From: Streptomyces spirodelae
GTDB taxonomy: Bacteria; Actinomycetota; Actinomycetes; Streptomycetales; Streptomycetaceae
Assembly: GCF_017676385.1 (NCBI RefSeq)
Contig: NZ_JAFFZN010000024.1
Location: 1 to 64,000 of the forward strand
Length of the DNA stretch: 64,000 nucleotides
Direction of reading: 5' to 3'
This document shows, one piece after another, positions 24,825 to 33,083 of the stretch (the first letter of the stretch is position 1; each line of letters opens with the position of its first letter). The position numbers and the translations under genes were made by a program. The notes under the pieces are model-generated. The model was not told the DNA's origin. It ran no database searches and saw nothing but the letters and a program-made list of their open reading frames with translations.

Positions 24825-25365
24825 GACTGAACTCTCTTCTCTGCGGGCAGGTTCAGACGACTGTGTCGAGACCGGTCCCGCATGCGTACGACGCTTCCGG
24901 TGGTGACCGACGGCGCGCAGCCCTGTGTCGTCCGCGATGACCCGCGCCAGCGGCGGATGCCGGGTATGACCGTCTCGGGTACAACCCCGTCAACGACTAC
25001 TCCAGCCAGCGGAAACTCCCGTTCGCAGTACTCAGACTTATGAGCATGCGGTTTTCACGAGGTATGTAACTCCTGAGTGTGGATGCGGGCTGTTCTTATG
25101 GTGGCAGAAATGTATTTTCACCGAATCGGCGACTGGCGTGCGCGGGCGGCGCCCCGCCCGACCCCCGCGCACCGGGCGCACGCGCGCAACGCACAACAGG
25201 GCACCCCTTTTTCGCCGCAGTGCGAACCGTGGAGGTGGCGCCAAGTGACCACTTATGCCCCACCCTTTTCACAGGGCCCGTGCGTCATCCGGACGGCTGC
25301 CCAGCGGTCCCATATCGCGATGGCCGGAATTCCGATTTTCGGTCAACCCGGCTGCGGGGACAACG
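24825..25365. other. 541-bp intergenic stretch
   Basis: Lies upstream of the DUF2637 gene and downstream of the LysR gene. No open frame has family-like sequence. GC falls below the local level around 25030-25130, where TATGGT (25098-25103) could be a -10 box, but no transcript product was identified. Confidence 0.4.
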
Positions 25366-26304
25366 TCAGGCGCCGTATTCGTCCGGGGCGCCGCTGTCGC
25401 CCTTCCGGGGCACGCCCAGAACAGCGCGAAGCCGGGGCAGCAGAGCGCGGGCGGCCGGGCTCGCCGGGCCGCCGGTGCGCCAGGTGAGGCCGACCCGTGC
25501 ACGCGGCTGAGGCGTCAGGTGCAGCGTCCGCAGCCCCAGGGTGGCAGCCGTGGCCGGCGGCATGGCCGGGATGACGGCGGCTCCCAGTCCGCGAGCCGCC
25601 AGCCGGGCGAGCAGCGGCGGCGCGGCAGCCTCGAAGGCGACCCGGGGCCGGAACCCCGCCTGCGCGCAGGCGCGTTCCAGTACGCCGCGCAGACCTGTGC
25701 CGCGCGGCAGGCTGATCAGGGCGCGGTCGCGCAGGGCCGCCACCGGCAGGGGCCTGTCGCTCTGTGCCAGCAGTGGGTCGCCGGGTGCGACGGCCACCAC
25801 GACCGGCTCGTCGATCACGATCTCGGCTGTGGTGCCCTCGGGCGGGTGCTCGTCCATCAGCCCGAGCACGCCGATGTCGAGCTCGCCCCGGCGCAGCGCC
25901 TGGAGCATGCGTTCCGAGGTGTCCTCGGTCAGGGCGATATCGACGCCCGGGTGCTCGCTGTGGAAGTCGGCCAGGACGGCGGCGATGTCGAACTGCCCGG
26001 TCGCGCCCGACACCAGTCCCACGGACACATGGCCGCGCAGCAGCCCGGTGAAGGCTTCCGTGGTGTGCCGTACGTTCTCGACGGCCTCCAGTGCCGCTCT
26101 GGCGTACGGGAGCACGGCGTCGCCGACCTCGGTAGGCGTCACCGAGCGCCCCGTTCGGTCCACCAGCGGGTGGCCCAGTTCGCGTTCGAGCTGCCGGATG
26201 CGGGCGCTGAGGCCGGGCTGGGCCAGGTGGAGGCGTTCGGCGGCTCTGGTGAAGCTGCCCTCCTCGACCACGGTGACGAAGAACAGGAGCTGCCGCAGAT
26301 CCAT
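25366..26304 (-). CDS. LysR-family transcriptional regulator
   Basis: 312 residues. The winged HTH at about 1-60 is typical (MDLRQLLFFVTVVEEGSFTRAAERLHLAQPGLSARIRQLE). The effector domain follows (about 90-295), with the hinge region LRGHVSVGLVSG and strands DIGVLGL, VVVAVAPGDPLLA and GLGAAVIPAMPP. Closest in feel to the LTTR group that controls small efflux or catabolic genes. The nearest divergent gene is the mycothiol-type enzyme at 26429 (124 bp gap), a plausible target. The gap contains a TTCTGGAGGCCAGAA-like dyad (26337-26351), compatible with the T-N11-A LysR site. Confidence 0.88.
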   Translation of the reverse strand: MDLRQLLFFVTVVEEGSFTRAAERLHLAQPGLSARIRQLERELGHPLVDRTGRSVTPTEVGDAVLPYARAALEAVENVRHTTEAFTGLLRGHVSVGLVSGATGQFDIAAVLADFHSEHPGVDIALTEDTSERMLQALRRGELDIGVLGLMDEHPPEGTTAEIVIDEPVVVAVAPGDPLLAQSDRPLPVAALRDRALISLPRGTGLRGVLERACAQAGFRPRVAFEAAAPPLLARLAARGLGAAVIPAMPPATAATLGLRTLHLTPQPRARVGLTWRTGGPASPAARALLPRLRAVLGVPRKGDSGAPDEYGA

Positions 26305-26336
26305 GCCCGGAGCCTATCCACTCGCATAACCAGCAC

Positions 26337-26351
26337 TTCTGGAGGCCAGAA
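26337..26351. promoter_or_regulatory. dyad between LysR gene and divergent gene
   Basis: TTCTGG-AGG-CCAGAA is a perfect 6-3-6 palindrome with the T-N11-A spacing expected of LysR-type operators, located 33 bp upstream of the LysR start. Confidence 0.5.
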
Positions 26352-26428
26352 GAAGCTTGTCTTGGACTTATGCACCAGCCCGCGGCCACTCTGGGAGAGA
26401 TCACCGCCGAGGCTTCACGGGAGCGGAC

Positions 26429-27139
26429 ATGGACATCGAGCGCGCCATCGCAGCCGAACGTACGGAGCTTGCCGACCTGTTGGACGGTCTGCGGGAAGCC
26501 GACTGGGACGCGCCCTCCCTGTGCGCCGGATGGCGGGTGCGGGAAGTGGCGGCGCACATGTCGTCCGGGTTCCGCTCGTCGCGCTCCCAGATGCTGCGGG
26601 AACTGCTGCGGGCCCGGGGCAACCTGCACCGGATGACCGACCAGTGCGCGCGCCGCGACGCTGCCGCACTGAGCACGGACGAGCTCGCAGCAGCGCTGCG
26701 GGACAACGCAGAGCACCCCTGGAAGCCTCCGGTGGGCGGCCGCCCGGCGGCTCTGGGCCACGACGTGGTGCATGGGCTGGACATCACCGTCGCACTCGGT
26801 CACCCGCGGCGCGTACCGCGGGACCGGATACGGGTGCTGCTGGGCGGGGTCACGCCCCGGAGCCTGAAGTTCTTCGGCGCCGACCTGAGCGGTGTCCGAC
26901 TGCGGGCCGAGGACATCGACTGGTCGTACGGCACCGGAACGCCGGTCACAGGGGCCGCACAGGACCTGCTGCTGGTCGCGTTCGGGCGCAGGGTGCCGCC
27001 CGGACGGCTGCGCGGCGAGGCGGCCGACGGGTTCACGGACGACCGGTTCGCGGTGGGACCGTCCATGGCCGACCGGTTCACATGCGACCCGACGTCGCCC
27101 GCCGCTCCTGAGGGCGGGACCGGAACGGCACGGCGGTAG
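26429..27139 (+). CDS. maleylpyruvate-isomerase-type (mycothiol/DinB fold) protein
   Basis: 236 residues of the MDMPI/TIGR03083 family: a four-helix DinB-like N-terminal domain with LLDGLREADWDAPSLCAGWRVREVAAHM (about 17-44; the family metal His is in AAHM), a further His in GHDVVHGLDI (about 110-120), and a smaller C-terminal domain. Members use mycothiol as thiol cofactor in isomerisations or transfers; the reaction here is unknown. ATG at 26429 has GGGAG upstream; the open frame from 26357 adds a leader lacking homology. The LysR gene is divergent. Confidence 0.78.
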   Translation: MDIERAIAAERTELADLLDGLREADWDAPSLCAGWRVREVAAHMSSGFRSSRSQMLRELLRARGNLHRMTDQCARRDAAALSTDELAAALRDNAEHPWKPPVGGRPAALGHDVVHGLDITVALGHPRRVPRDRIRVLLGGVTPRSLKFFGADLSGVRLRAEDIDWSYGTGTPVTGAAQDLLLVAFGRRVPPGRLRGEAADGFTDDRFAVGPSMADRFTCDPTSPAAPEGGTGTARR

Positions 27140-27177
27140 CCTGGGGGCGCCCCACCGCCCGAGGAAGCCGCCGCAGC

Positions 27178-28152
27178 ATGTCCGAACCCCCCACCGCGCG
27201 TCACGAGCCCCGACGAGCCGGTCCCGTAGGCCGCGACCCGGTACGCCGTGGCCCCTGGAAGGCGCTGACCGCAGTGGTGCGGTGTCCCGTCTGCCGGGAC
27301 GCGCTGGAGGTCGCGGAGCGGGCACTGCGCTGTCCGCGGCGGCACACTTTCGACATCGCCCGGCAGGGGTACGTGAGTCTGCTGTCGGGCGGCAAGCGCA
27401 CCGTGAACGCCGACAGCGCAGCCATGGTGCAGGCGCGCACCGCGTTTCTTGAGGCAGGCCACTATGCACCGCTGACGGAGGCACTGGCACGGCTCAGCGC
27501 CTTCCTCGGACTTCCCGGGGGCGGAGCGGGCGGCGAGCGCCGTGAGGGCGGCGGCGAGGGCGGCAGTGAGGGCGCTGAGGGCCGCGTCGTGCTGGACGCC
27601 GGGGCGGGCACCGGGCACTATCTGGCCGCCGTACTCGAAGCGCTGCCGGACTCCGTGGGGCTGGCGCTGGACGCCTCGCCGTACGCGCTGCGCCGCGCCG
27701 CGCGGGCGCACCCCCGGGCGGGCGCGGCCAGCTGGGACGTATGGCGGCCGTTCCCGGTACGGGACAACTGTGTGGACCTCGTGCTCAACGTCTTCGCGCC
27801 GCGCAACGGGGGTGAGTTCCACCGGGTGCTCAGACCCCGGGGCGTGCTGCTGGTCGTCACGCCCACCGAACGTCATCTGGGCGAGCTGCGCGGCCGGCTG
27901 GGGCTGCTGGAGGTCGACCCGGACAAGGAGGAGCGCCTGGAGCGCGCACTGTCCGGGCACTTCGTACGGGAGCGCGCCGAAGCACTGGAGTACACCGTGG
28001 AGTTGTCCCCGCAGGAGGTGGAGAACCTCGCCGCCATGGGGCCTGCCGCGCGGCACGTGGCGCCGGAGGAACTGCAGGCACGGGTCGCCGGGCTGGGCGG
28101 GCCGGTGCGGGTGACGGTGTCGTTCGGCCTCGCGGTGTACCGCGCTGCCTAA
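27178..28152 (+). CDS. 23S rRNA (guanine) methyltransferase, RlmA/TlrB family
   Basis: 324 residues. An N-terminal zinc finger (VVRCPVCRDALEV...LRCPRRHTFDIARQGYVSLL, about 33-66) is diagnostic of RlmA-type enzymes, which methylate G745 or G748 in helix 35 of 23S rRNA; TlrB gives tylosin resistance this way. The SAM fold follows, with VLDAGAGTGHYLAAVLEALP and LDASPYALRRAARAHP and the late motif NVFAPRNGGEFHRVLRPRGVLLVVTP. A Gly/Glu-rich insertion lies before motif I. Whether it is a housekeeping or resistance enzyme cannot be told from sequence alone. It ends 4 bp into the convergent MerR gene. Confidence 0.85.
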   Translation: MSEPPTARHEPRRAGPVGRDPVRRGPWKALTAVVRCPVCRDALEVAERALRCPRRHTFDIARQGYVSLLSGGKRTVNADSAAMVQARTAFLEAGHYAPLTEALARLSAFLGLPGGGAGGERREGGGEGGSEGAEGRVVLDAGAGTGHYLAAVLEALPDSVGLALDASPYALRRAARAHPRAGAASWDVWRPFPVRDNCVDLVLNVFAPRNGGEFHRVLRPRGVLLVVTPTERHLGELRGRLGLLEVDPDKEERLERALSGHFVRERAEALEYTVELSPQEVENLAAMGPAARHVAPEELQARVAGLGGPVRVTVSFGLAVYRAA

Positions 28153-28604
28153 CCGGACGAAGCCGCAGCCGCCGACACCACCGCAGCGCCAGCCGTGGAC
28201 GCGGCTCCAGCCGTAGCTGCGGCCCCAGCCGCAGACGCGGCCTGTTTGAGAGCGTCGGGGGTGGCGGTCAGAACGTCGTCGAGGAGACCGCGTGAGGTGT
28301 GCAGGGCCTCGATCTGAGCTGTCATCCGGTCGCGCTGGGCGAGCAGTTCAGCGACCAGGTCGGGGCAGGTGGGCACCAGGCGGCCCTGTTCGTCGCGCAG
28401 GCACGGCAGGAGCTGCGCGATCACCGAGGTCGACAGCCCGGCGGTCAGCAGACAGCGCACCCTGCGCACTGTCTCGACGTCGGTCTCGTTGTACTCGCGG
28501 TAGCCGCTGGGCAGTCGGTGGGGGCTGAGCAGCCCCTGCTGCTCGTAGTAGCGCAGCAGCCGTTCGTGGACGCCGGTGCGGCGCACCATCTCCTTCATCC
28601 GCAT
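28149..28604 (-). CDS. MerR-family transcriptional regulator
   Basis: 151 residues: HTH with wing at about 1-70 (MRMKEMVRRTGVHERLLRYYEQQGLLSPHRLPSGYREYNE) and a dimerisation coiled coil at about 75-115 (LLAQRDRMTAQIEALHTSRGLLDDVL). The C-terminal 35 residues are an Ala/Gly low-complexity tail with no metal-binding cysteines; the single Cys pair CLRDEQ...PTC is not the canonical set. A small-molecule or redox inducer is more likely than mercury. The divergent hydrolase promoter at 28669-28700 has the overlong spacer and dyad that MerR proteins act on. Confidence 0.88.
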   Translation of the reverse strand: MRMKEMVRRTGVHERLLRYYEQQGLLSPHRLPSGYREYNETDVETVRRVRCLLTAGLSTSVIAQLLPCLRDEQGRLVPTCPDLVAELLAQRDRMTAQIEALHTSRGLLDDVLTATPDALKQAASAAGAAATAGAASTAGAAVVSAAAASSG

Positions 28605-28668
28605 ACAGCCGCCTCCTGTCCGGTGAGGTCCTCACCTGTGCCCGACTCGGTGTCTGCCCCGACTCGGC

Positions 28669-28700
28669 TTGACTCTGACACTGATGTCGGAGTTTAGCTT
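28669..28700 (+). promoter_or_regulatory. MerR-type promoter with overlong spacer
   Basis: -35 TTGACT (28669-28674), 20-bp spacer, -10 TAGCTT (28695-28700). A dyad ACTCTGACA-CTGA-TGTCGGAGT (28672-28693, 8 of 9 pairs) fills the spacer. This is the geometry MerR regulators correct by DNA distortion. The start codon of the hydrolase follows 7 nt after the -10. Confidence 0.75.
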
Positions 28701-28707
28701 CTGGTAC

Positions 28708-29532
28708 ATGACCAAGGAGCACACCGCGGCAACCGCCGTATCCACGTCCCGGATCGATCCCTCCACCCTCGACGTCCACGTACAGGGCAGCGGCCCGGCG
28801 CTGCTGCTGGCGCACGGGGCGGGTGGGGGCATCCTGCCCAACTTCGGCCAGGTGCTCGACGACCTGGCCTCAGACCACACGCTGGTCGGCCCGCACTACC
28901 CGGGCGCCGGCGCCTCGCCCCTCCCCTCCAACCCCTTGGAGCTCGACGCGCTGGTGGACGCCGTCGTGGAGGCCGCCGTCTCGCGCGGACACGAGCGGTT
29001 CGCCCTGCTGGGAGAGTCCTTGGGGTCCGCGGTGTCCGTGCGGGCGGCGGCCCGCCATCCGGACCGGGTGACAGGCATGGTGCTGACCGCCGGGTTCGCG
29101 GTGGCCGATCCGGTGCTCTCGTTCGCGTCCGACCTGATCGTCCGGTTCGGGCGGGAGGGCGAGTGGGACTCGGCGGCGCGGGTGGCCATCCAGTCGGTCC
29201 TCACGGAGCAGGACCTGAGCGTGCTCACCGCCGAGGCGCTGGAGACCGCCGTCGGGGCGACCCGGGAGGGTATGCCGCCGGGAATGGTGGACCATTTCGA
29301 CCTGGTGCGACGAGTCGATGTGCGCGGCGAACTCGCACGGCTCTCGGTGCCCACTCTCGTGGTGATGCCCACCGGTGACCGTCTCGTCCTTCCCGACAGC
29401 TCCCGACAGCTCGCCGAGGCCATCCCAGGTGCCACCCTGCTGGAGATCCCCGGTGGCGCCCACATCCTCGGCGAGCAGCACCGCAAGCTGTGGCTCGAGC
29501 ATGTGCGGGAGTTCCTGGCCCAGCTGCCGTGA
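28708..29532 (+). CDS. alpha/beta-fold hydrolase
   Basis: 274 residues. Oxyanion region ALLLAHGAGGGILPNFGQ (about 32-49), nucleophile elbow ALLGESLGSAVSVRAAARHPDRV with Ser near residue 109, acid in VVMPTGDRLVLP and His in GGAHILGEQH. It resembles epoxide hydrolases and perhydrolase-like esterases. The ATG at 28708 sits 7 nt after the -10 box with no RBS, so the mRNA is probably leaderless. It is the only gene governed by the MerR-type promoter, hence the likely detoxifying or catabolic output of that regulator. Confidence 0.86.
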   Translation: MTKEHTAATAVSTSRIDPSTLDVHVQGSGPALLLAHGAGGGILPNFGQVLDDLASDHTLVGPHYPGAGASPLPSNPLELDALVDAVVEAAVSRGHERFALLGESLGSAVSVRAAARHPDRVTGMVLTAGFAVADPVLSFASDLIVRFGREGEWDSAARVAIQSVLTEQDLSVLTAEALETAVGATREGMPPGMVDHFDLVRRVDVRGELARLSVPTLVVMPTGDRLVLPDSSRQLAEAIPGATLLEIPGGAHILGEQHRKLWLEHVREFLAQLP

Positions 29533-29600
29533 AGCCGCAGCGGCCGGTGGCCCGAGCGCGCCGGCCGCCCGGGGCGCGGCGGTCACCTGAGGAGCGGTGG

Positions 29601-30377
29601 TCACCCGAAGAACTGCCCCGGAGTGAGTCCGACAGTGCGGCGGAACGCGGCGATGAAGGCGCTCGCGGAGGCGTAGCCCACCCGGTGTGCGACGGACTCG
29701 ACCGAACGCCCCTGCGCCAGCAGCGGCATCGCCTCCTGGACCCGCAGCCGCTCCCGCCAGCGGCCGAAGCCGAGCCCGGTCTCGGCAACGAACAGCCGCG
29801 CCAGCGTACGGGCGCTCGCGCCCGCCACCTGGCCCCAGGCGGCGAGCGGCCGGGAGTCGGCCAGGTCGGCGTGGAGCGCCTCGGCCACCGTGCGGGCCCG
29901 CGGATCGGCCGGCCACGTCAGGCCGATGTCGCGGGCCGGTACCGGCTCCAGCAGGTCGAACAGCACCCCCTCCGCACGCTCGCGGGCGGGCCTGGAGAGC
30001 GAGGGCTCGGCCAGGTGGTTGATGAGTTCGCGCAACAGCGGAGGTACGGACACCACCGTGGGCTCGCACCAGACCACCGGACAGTGGCCGGGGGACATGT
30101 ACGGACTGCGCAGCACTGCGGTACTGGTGGCGCCCGTCGCGTGCGGGGTGTGCGCGGGTATCCACAGGGCGACCGAGGGCGGCAGCAGCCAGGTGCCGCC
30201 CGGTGTCCGCACCGACAGCAGGCCGCTGGTGCACCAGGCGAGTTGGTGTGCCGGGTGGTGGTGCTCCTCGAACCACGATCCGCGCCGCAGGGGGAAGCTG
30301 CGCACTACGAGGGCCTGCTGTCCGGGCGCGGCCTCACAGGCGGGCGGCGGAGGCGGAGACTGTCCGTATGGCGGCAT
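29601..30377 (-). CDS. AraC-family transcriptional regulator
   Basis: 258 residues. N-terminal cupin-like sensing domain (about 20-105: RSFPLRRGSWFEEHHHPAHQLAWCTSGLLSVRTPGGTWLLPPSVALWIPAHTPHA) and C-terminal double HTH (about 165-258: LAAWGQVAGASARTLARLFVAETGLGFGRWRERLRVQEAM...VAHRVGYASASAFIAAFRRTVGLTPGQFF). This matches the AraC group that regulates adjacent efflux pumps or enzymes. The ATG at 30377 fits the family N-terminus; upstream codons to 30962 are antisense to the methyltransferase. Divergent from that gene with 60 bp between. Confidence 0.9.
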   Translation of the reverse strand: MPPYGQSPPPPPACEAAPGQQALVVRSFPLRRGSWFEEHHHPAHQLAWCTSGLLSVRTPGGTWLLPPSVALWIPAHTPHATGATSTAVLRSPYMSPGHCPVVWCEPTVVSVPPLLRELINHLAEPSLSRPARERAEGVLFDLLEPVPARDIGLTWPADPRARTVAEALHADLADSRPLAAWGQVAGASARTLARLFVAETGLGFGRWRERLRVQEAMPLLAQGRSVESVAHRVGYASASAFIAAFRRTVGLTPGQFFG

Positions 30378-30437
30378 CAGTTGGCAGCGTACGGCGTAGT
30401 GAACGGCTGTCGGCGCTGCTTGGCTTTCCGTATGCCG

Positions 30438-31013
30438 ATGAACAGAGCGCACCGGAGACTGTGCAGTTCGGAGAAGTGGGCCGCGGGAGTGCGGGATCAC
30501 CTGCTGCCGTGGGCGTTGGAGAACGTCGAACTGGGCGAGGACATCGTCGAGATCGGTCCCGGGTACGGGGCCAATCTGCGCGTACTGATCGAGCGGGTGC
30601 CCCGGGTGACGGCCGTGGAGATCGACGGCGGGACGGCCGCGCTGCTGCGCGACAAGTGGGGCGACCGGGCGCGCGTCCTGCACGCTGACGGGGCCGACAT
30701 GCCGCTGCCGGACGCGGCCTTCTCCGCCGTGGTGTGCTTCACGATGCTGCACCACGTGCCCACCGACGCTCTCCAGGACCGCATCTTCGCCGAGGCATTC
30801 CGGGTACTGCGGCCGGGCGGGACGTTCGCGGGGGCCGACAGCCAGCCGAACTTCCGCTTCCGGTTGCTGCACATCGGGGACACCATGAACACCCTCGATC
30901 CCGGCGAACTGCCCGCCCGGCTGTCCCGGGCCGGGTTCACCGACATCGCCGTTGACCTTCACCCGGACAGCGGCGGTCTCCGCTTCGGCGCCCGGCGCCC
31001 GGCGGAGGGGTGA
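30438..31013 (+). CDS. class I SAM-dependent methyltransferase
   Basis: 191 residues, start MNRAHRRLCSSEKWA. Motif I VEIGPGYGANLRVLIERVPRVTAVEIDGG (about 36-64), then LHADGADMPLPDAAFSAVVCFTMLHHVP and VLRPGGTFAGADSQP, typical of UbiE/Methyltransf_11 enzymes. ATG at 30432 would add two residues; no clear RBS precedes either. The AraC regulator is divergent and may control it. Substrate unknown. Confidence 0.84.
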   Translation: MNRAHRRLCSSEKWAAGVRDHLLPWALENVELGEDIVEIGPGYGANLRVLIERVPRVTAVEIDGGTAALLRDKWGDRARVLHADGADMPLPDAAFSAVVCFTMLHHVPTDALQDRIFAEAFRVLRPGGTFAGADSQPNFRFRLLHIGDTMNTLDPGELPARLSRAGFTDIAVDLHPDSGGLRFGARRPAEG

Positions 31014-31040
31014 GCCGGCGGCGACCCGCTCCCCGGCGGA

Positions 31041-31086
31041 GCGATCAGCGGAGCGGTCAGTGGGCGATCAGTGGAGCGGTCAGTGG
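31041..31086. repeat. two tandem 23-bp repeats
   Basis: GCGATCAGCGGAGCGGTCAG-type units at 31041-31063 and 31064-31086 differ by one base; each is itself made of two similar 11-12 bp halves (GATCAGYGGAG / GGTCAGTGG). They lie between the methyltransferase stop and the convergent DUF1269 gene. Confidence 0.7.
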
Positions 31087-31130
31087 AGCAGCTTCAGCCC
31101 CACCGGCCTCCCGGCGCCCGTACACCACCG

Positions 31131-31745
31131 CTAGCGCCGCCACCAGTGCTCCTCGCGCCCGCTCGCCCGTGCCCTTTCGCCCTCACCGTGCGGCCCGGTC
31201 TCGTGCCCGGCGGTCGGCGGGCCGGTGGGAGCGTCCGACGGGTTGGGCGCCGGCTGCGGGGTGGTGAGAATCTCCTCCAGCTCCTGGCGCACCGTGGCGG
31301 CCAGATAGCGGCTCACCCCCGGGCCCAGCGCCTCGTCGGCCGGACCGGTGGAGGTCTCCCGTACATCGGCCACCACGACCGTGCTGCCGGGCGGGATCTC
31401 CGCCGTCAGCTCCTCCAGCCCCTCGTTCGTCTCGACCACCCGCCGGGCGTCGTGCCCGCTCCCGATCAGCCCCCCGGCACCGAAACCCAGCAGCGCGCCC
31501 GGAGGACCGCCCACCAGGCCCAGCAGCGCGCCGACGAGCCCGCCGACGGCCAGCCCGGTGACGGCCACCGTATGGTCCACCTCCCCGACGACCTCGGCGT
31601 TCCCGTCCGCGTTCCGGCCGATGACCCGGGCCTCGCGCAGTTCGAGCGCGCCGGCCTGGTGTGCGCTCTCCAGCTTGTCCAGCGCGAGCAGCGCAGCCCG
31701 GGTGCCCCGCTCGGTGAAATCGGCGAACAAGAGGTTTTCGGTCAT
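31131..31745 (-). CDS. DUF1269-like glycine-zipper membrane protein
   Basis: 204 residues. After MTENLLFADFTERGTRAALLALDKLE comes a hydrophobic Gly-rich pair of segments (about 65-100: TVAVTGLAVGGLVGALLGLVGGPPGALLGFGAGGLIG) characteristic of DUF1269/DUF456-like proteins, then a soluble domain (EELTAEIPPGSTVVVADVRE) and a charged tail. No function is established for this family; proposals include stress-related membrane proteins. ATG at 31745; the frame extends to 32240 only as antisense of the next gene. Divergent from the acyltransferase-like gene (93 bp). Confidence 0.72.
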   Translation of the reverse strand: MTENLLFADFTERGTRAALLALDKLESAHQAGALELREARVIGRNADGNAEVVGEVDHTVAVTGLAVGGLVGALLGLVGGPPGALLGFGAGGLIGSGHDARRVVETNEGLEELTAEIPPGSTVVVADVRETSTGPADEALGPGVSRYLAATVRQELEEILTTPQPAPNPSDAPTGPPTAGHETGPHGEGERARASGREEHWWRR

Positions 31746-31838
31746 ACGCCTACCATCGGCGCTCGCGCGGCGTCCGGCATCCGCAGCCGTGCGGAGGTGG
31801 ACTGGCACGGCCGGGGCGCCGCGGGTGAGGGTGGCCCC

Positions 31839-32576
31839 ATGAATGTCGCGTTCCTCTTCCCCGGCCCGGCCTCGCTGCGCGCCGGCATGCTGCACCGGCT
31901 GCCGGACACCGCCGCCTCGGCGACCGTGCTCGCGGAGGCCGAGTGGAATCACCCGGGCGGGGTCGCGCAGCTGGACTCCGCCGAGGCGCTGGCGCAATCC
32001 GAGGTGGCGCGGCACATCAGTCTGCTGGTCGCAGGGGTGGCCGGGGCCAGGGCGCTGACCGAGGACGAGAAGGTACTGCCCTCGGCGGTGGCGGGGCACG
32101 GCCTCGGTGGCTTCGCGGCGGCCGTCGTGGCGGAGCTGTTGACCTTCCCGGAGGCGCTGCGCGCTGTCCGGCTGCGCGCCGAGCTGCTGGAGCGCGCCGA
32201 GGAGCCCGTACACGACATCGGCATCCGGATGGCGCAGCACCTGGCCACCATCCCGCGCCGTACGCCCGCGCTGCCCTATGTGGCCTCCACGAGCGGCGCG
32301 TGTCTGCAGTCGGACGCGAACGGCGTCTTCGACGACCTGGCGCGCTCCGTGGCGCTGCCGGTGCGCTGGGAGGAGATGACGACGGCCCTGCGGGGGACAG
32401 GCGCCGACCGCTGGGTGGAGCTCCCGCCCGGACGCGCTCTGACCGCGCTCCTGACGGGCGGCGGAGCCGACGCGGCGGGTCCGGGTGTGCGGGTGGTCTC
32501 GGTGGAGGAGCGGGGGATTGCCGAGGCGGCGGACTTCGCGCGGGGAGGGACGGGGTTCACCGAAGGAGCTTGGTGA
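31839..32576 (+). CDS. malonyl-transferase-like (FabD/MdcH fold) protein lacking the catalytic Ser
   Basis: 245 residues. It begins like an acyltransferase (NVAFLFPGPASLRAGMLHRLP; compare the FPGQG start of FabD) and contains AVAGHGLGGFAAAVVAELLTFPEALRAVRLRAELLE (about 86-121), the nucleophile-elbow region where active enzymes have GHSxG. Here the motif reads GHGLG, so the nucleophile is absent. The C-terminal part LPYVASTSGACLQSDANGVFDDLARSVALPVRWEEM matches the end of the fold. At 245 residues it is shorter than the usual 300. It is most like the malonate decarboxylase epsilon subunit, but no other mdc gene is nearby. It may be a non-catalytic relic or a binding protein. Confidence 0.75.
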   Translation: MNVAFLFPGPASLRAGMLHRLPDTAASATVLAEAEWNHPGGVAQLDSAEALAQSEVARHISLLVAGVAGARALTEDEKVLPSAVAGHGLGGFAAAVVAELLTFPEALRAVRLRAELLERAEEPVHDIGIRMAQHLATIPRRTPALPYVASTSGACLQSDANGVFDDLARSVALPVRWEEMTTALRGTGADRWVELPPGRALTALLTGGGADAAGPGVRVVSVEERGIAEAADFARGGTGFTEGAW

Positions 32577-33060
32577 AGCACCGGCTGTCCTCGTGGAACC
32601 GGTAGAAGCCGAACTTCTCCACAGCCGGCTCGTACCCCGCCGAGGTGTACAGCCCGATGGCCTCCGGCTGCTTCATTCCCGTCTCCAGCACCATGCGGGT
32701 GCGGCCCGCTTCCCGCGCGTCCTGTTCCAGCAGCGCGAGTATGCGGCGGGCCAGGCCCTGACCGCGCGCCTGGGGTACGACGAACATGCGCTTGAGCTCC
32801 GCGTCGCCGTCCGCGTAGTTCTCGTCCTCCTCGTCCGCTCCCCGTGCGGCGTCCATCGAGCGCCAGCCGCCGGTGGCGACCGGCCGCTGCGCCTCGTCAT
32901 AGGCCAGCAGATAGAGCCCCCGCGGCGGCTGGAACATCGAGGGGTCCAGCACTGTCGCGTCGCCTTCCGGATCGCCGTAGCGCTGTGCGTACTCCTGGAG
33001 CACAAGATCGTTCAGCTTCAGGGCATCCGGGTGGTCGAAAGGGGCGGAAACGATCTGCAT
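32557..33060 (-). CDS. GNAT family N-acetyltransferase
   Basis: 167 residues with the acetyl-CoA core at about 95-125 (AELKRMFVVPQARGQGLARRILALLEQDAREAGRTRMVLETG) and the late KQPEAIGLYTSAGYEP strand. The Q/RxxGxG/A loop reads QARGQGLA, intact. The target substrate is unknown. It overlaps the end of the acyltransferase-like gene by 20 bp (convergent) and is only 22 bp from the divergent exonuclease III start. Confidence 0.86.
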   Translation of the reverse strand: MQIVSAPFDHPDALKLNDLVLQEYAQRYGDPEGDATVLDPSMFQPPRGLYLLAYDEAQRPVATGGWRSMDAARGADEEDENYADGDAELKRMFVVPQARGQGLARRILALLEQDAREAGRTRMVLETGMKQPEAIGLYTSAGYEPAVEKFGFYRFHEDSRCFTKLLR

Positions 33061-33070
33061 GCGGGCATCG

Positions 33071-33083
33071 TAAGGTGCTCGGA
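33071..33083 (+). promoter_or_regulatory. -10 box of xth, leaderless start
   Basis: TAAGGT (33071-33076) ends 6 nt before the ATG at 33083, and no ribosome-binding site fits in the 22-bp gap to the divergent gene. Confidence 0.5.
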
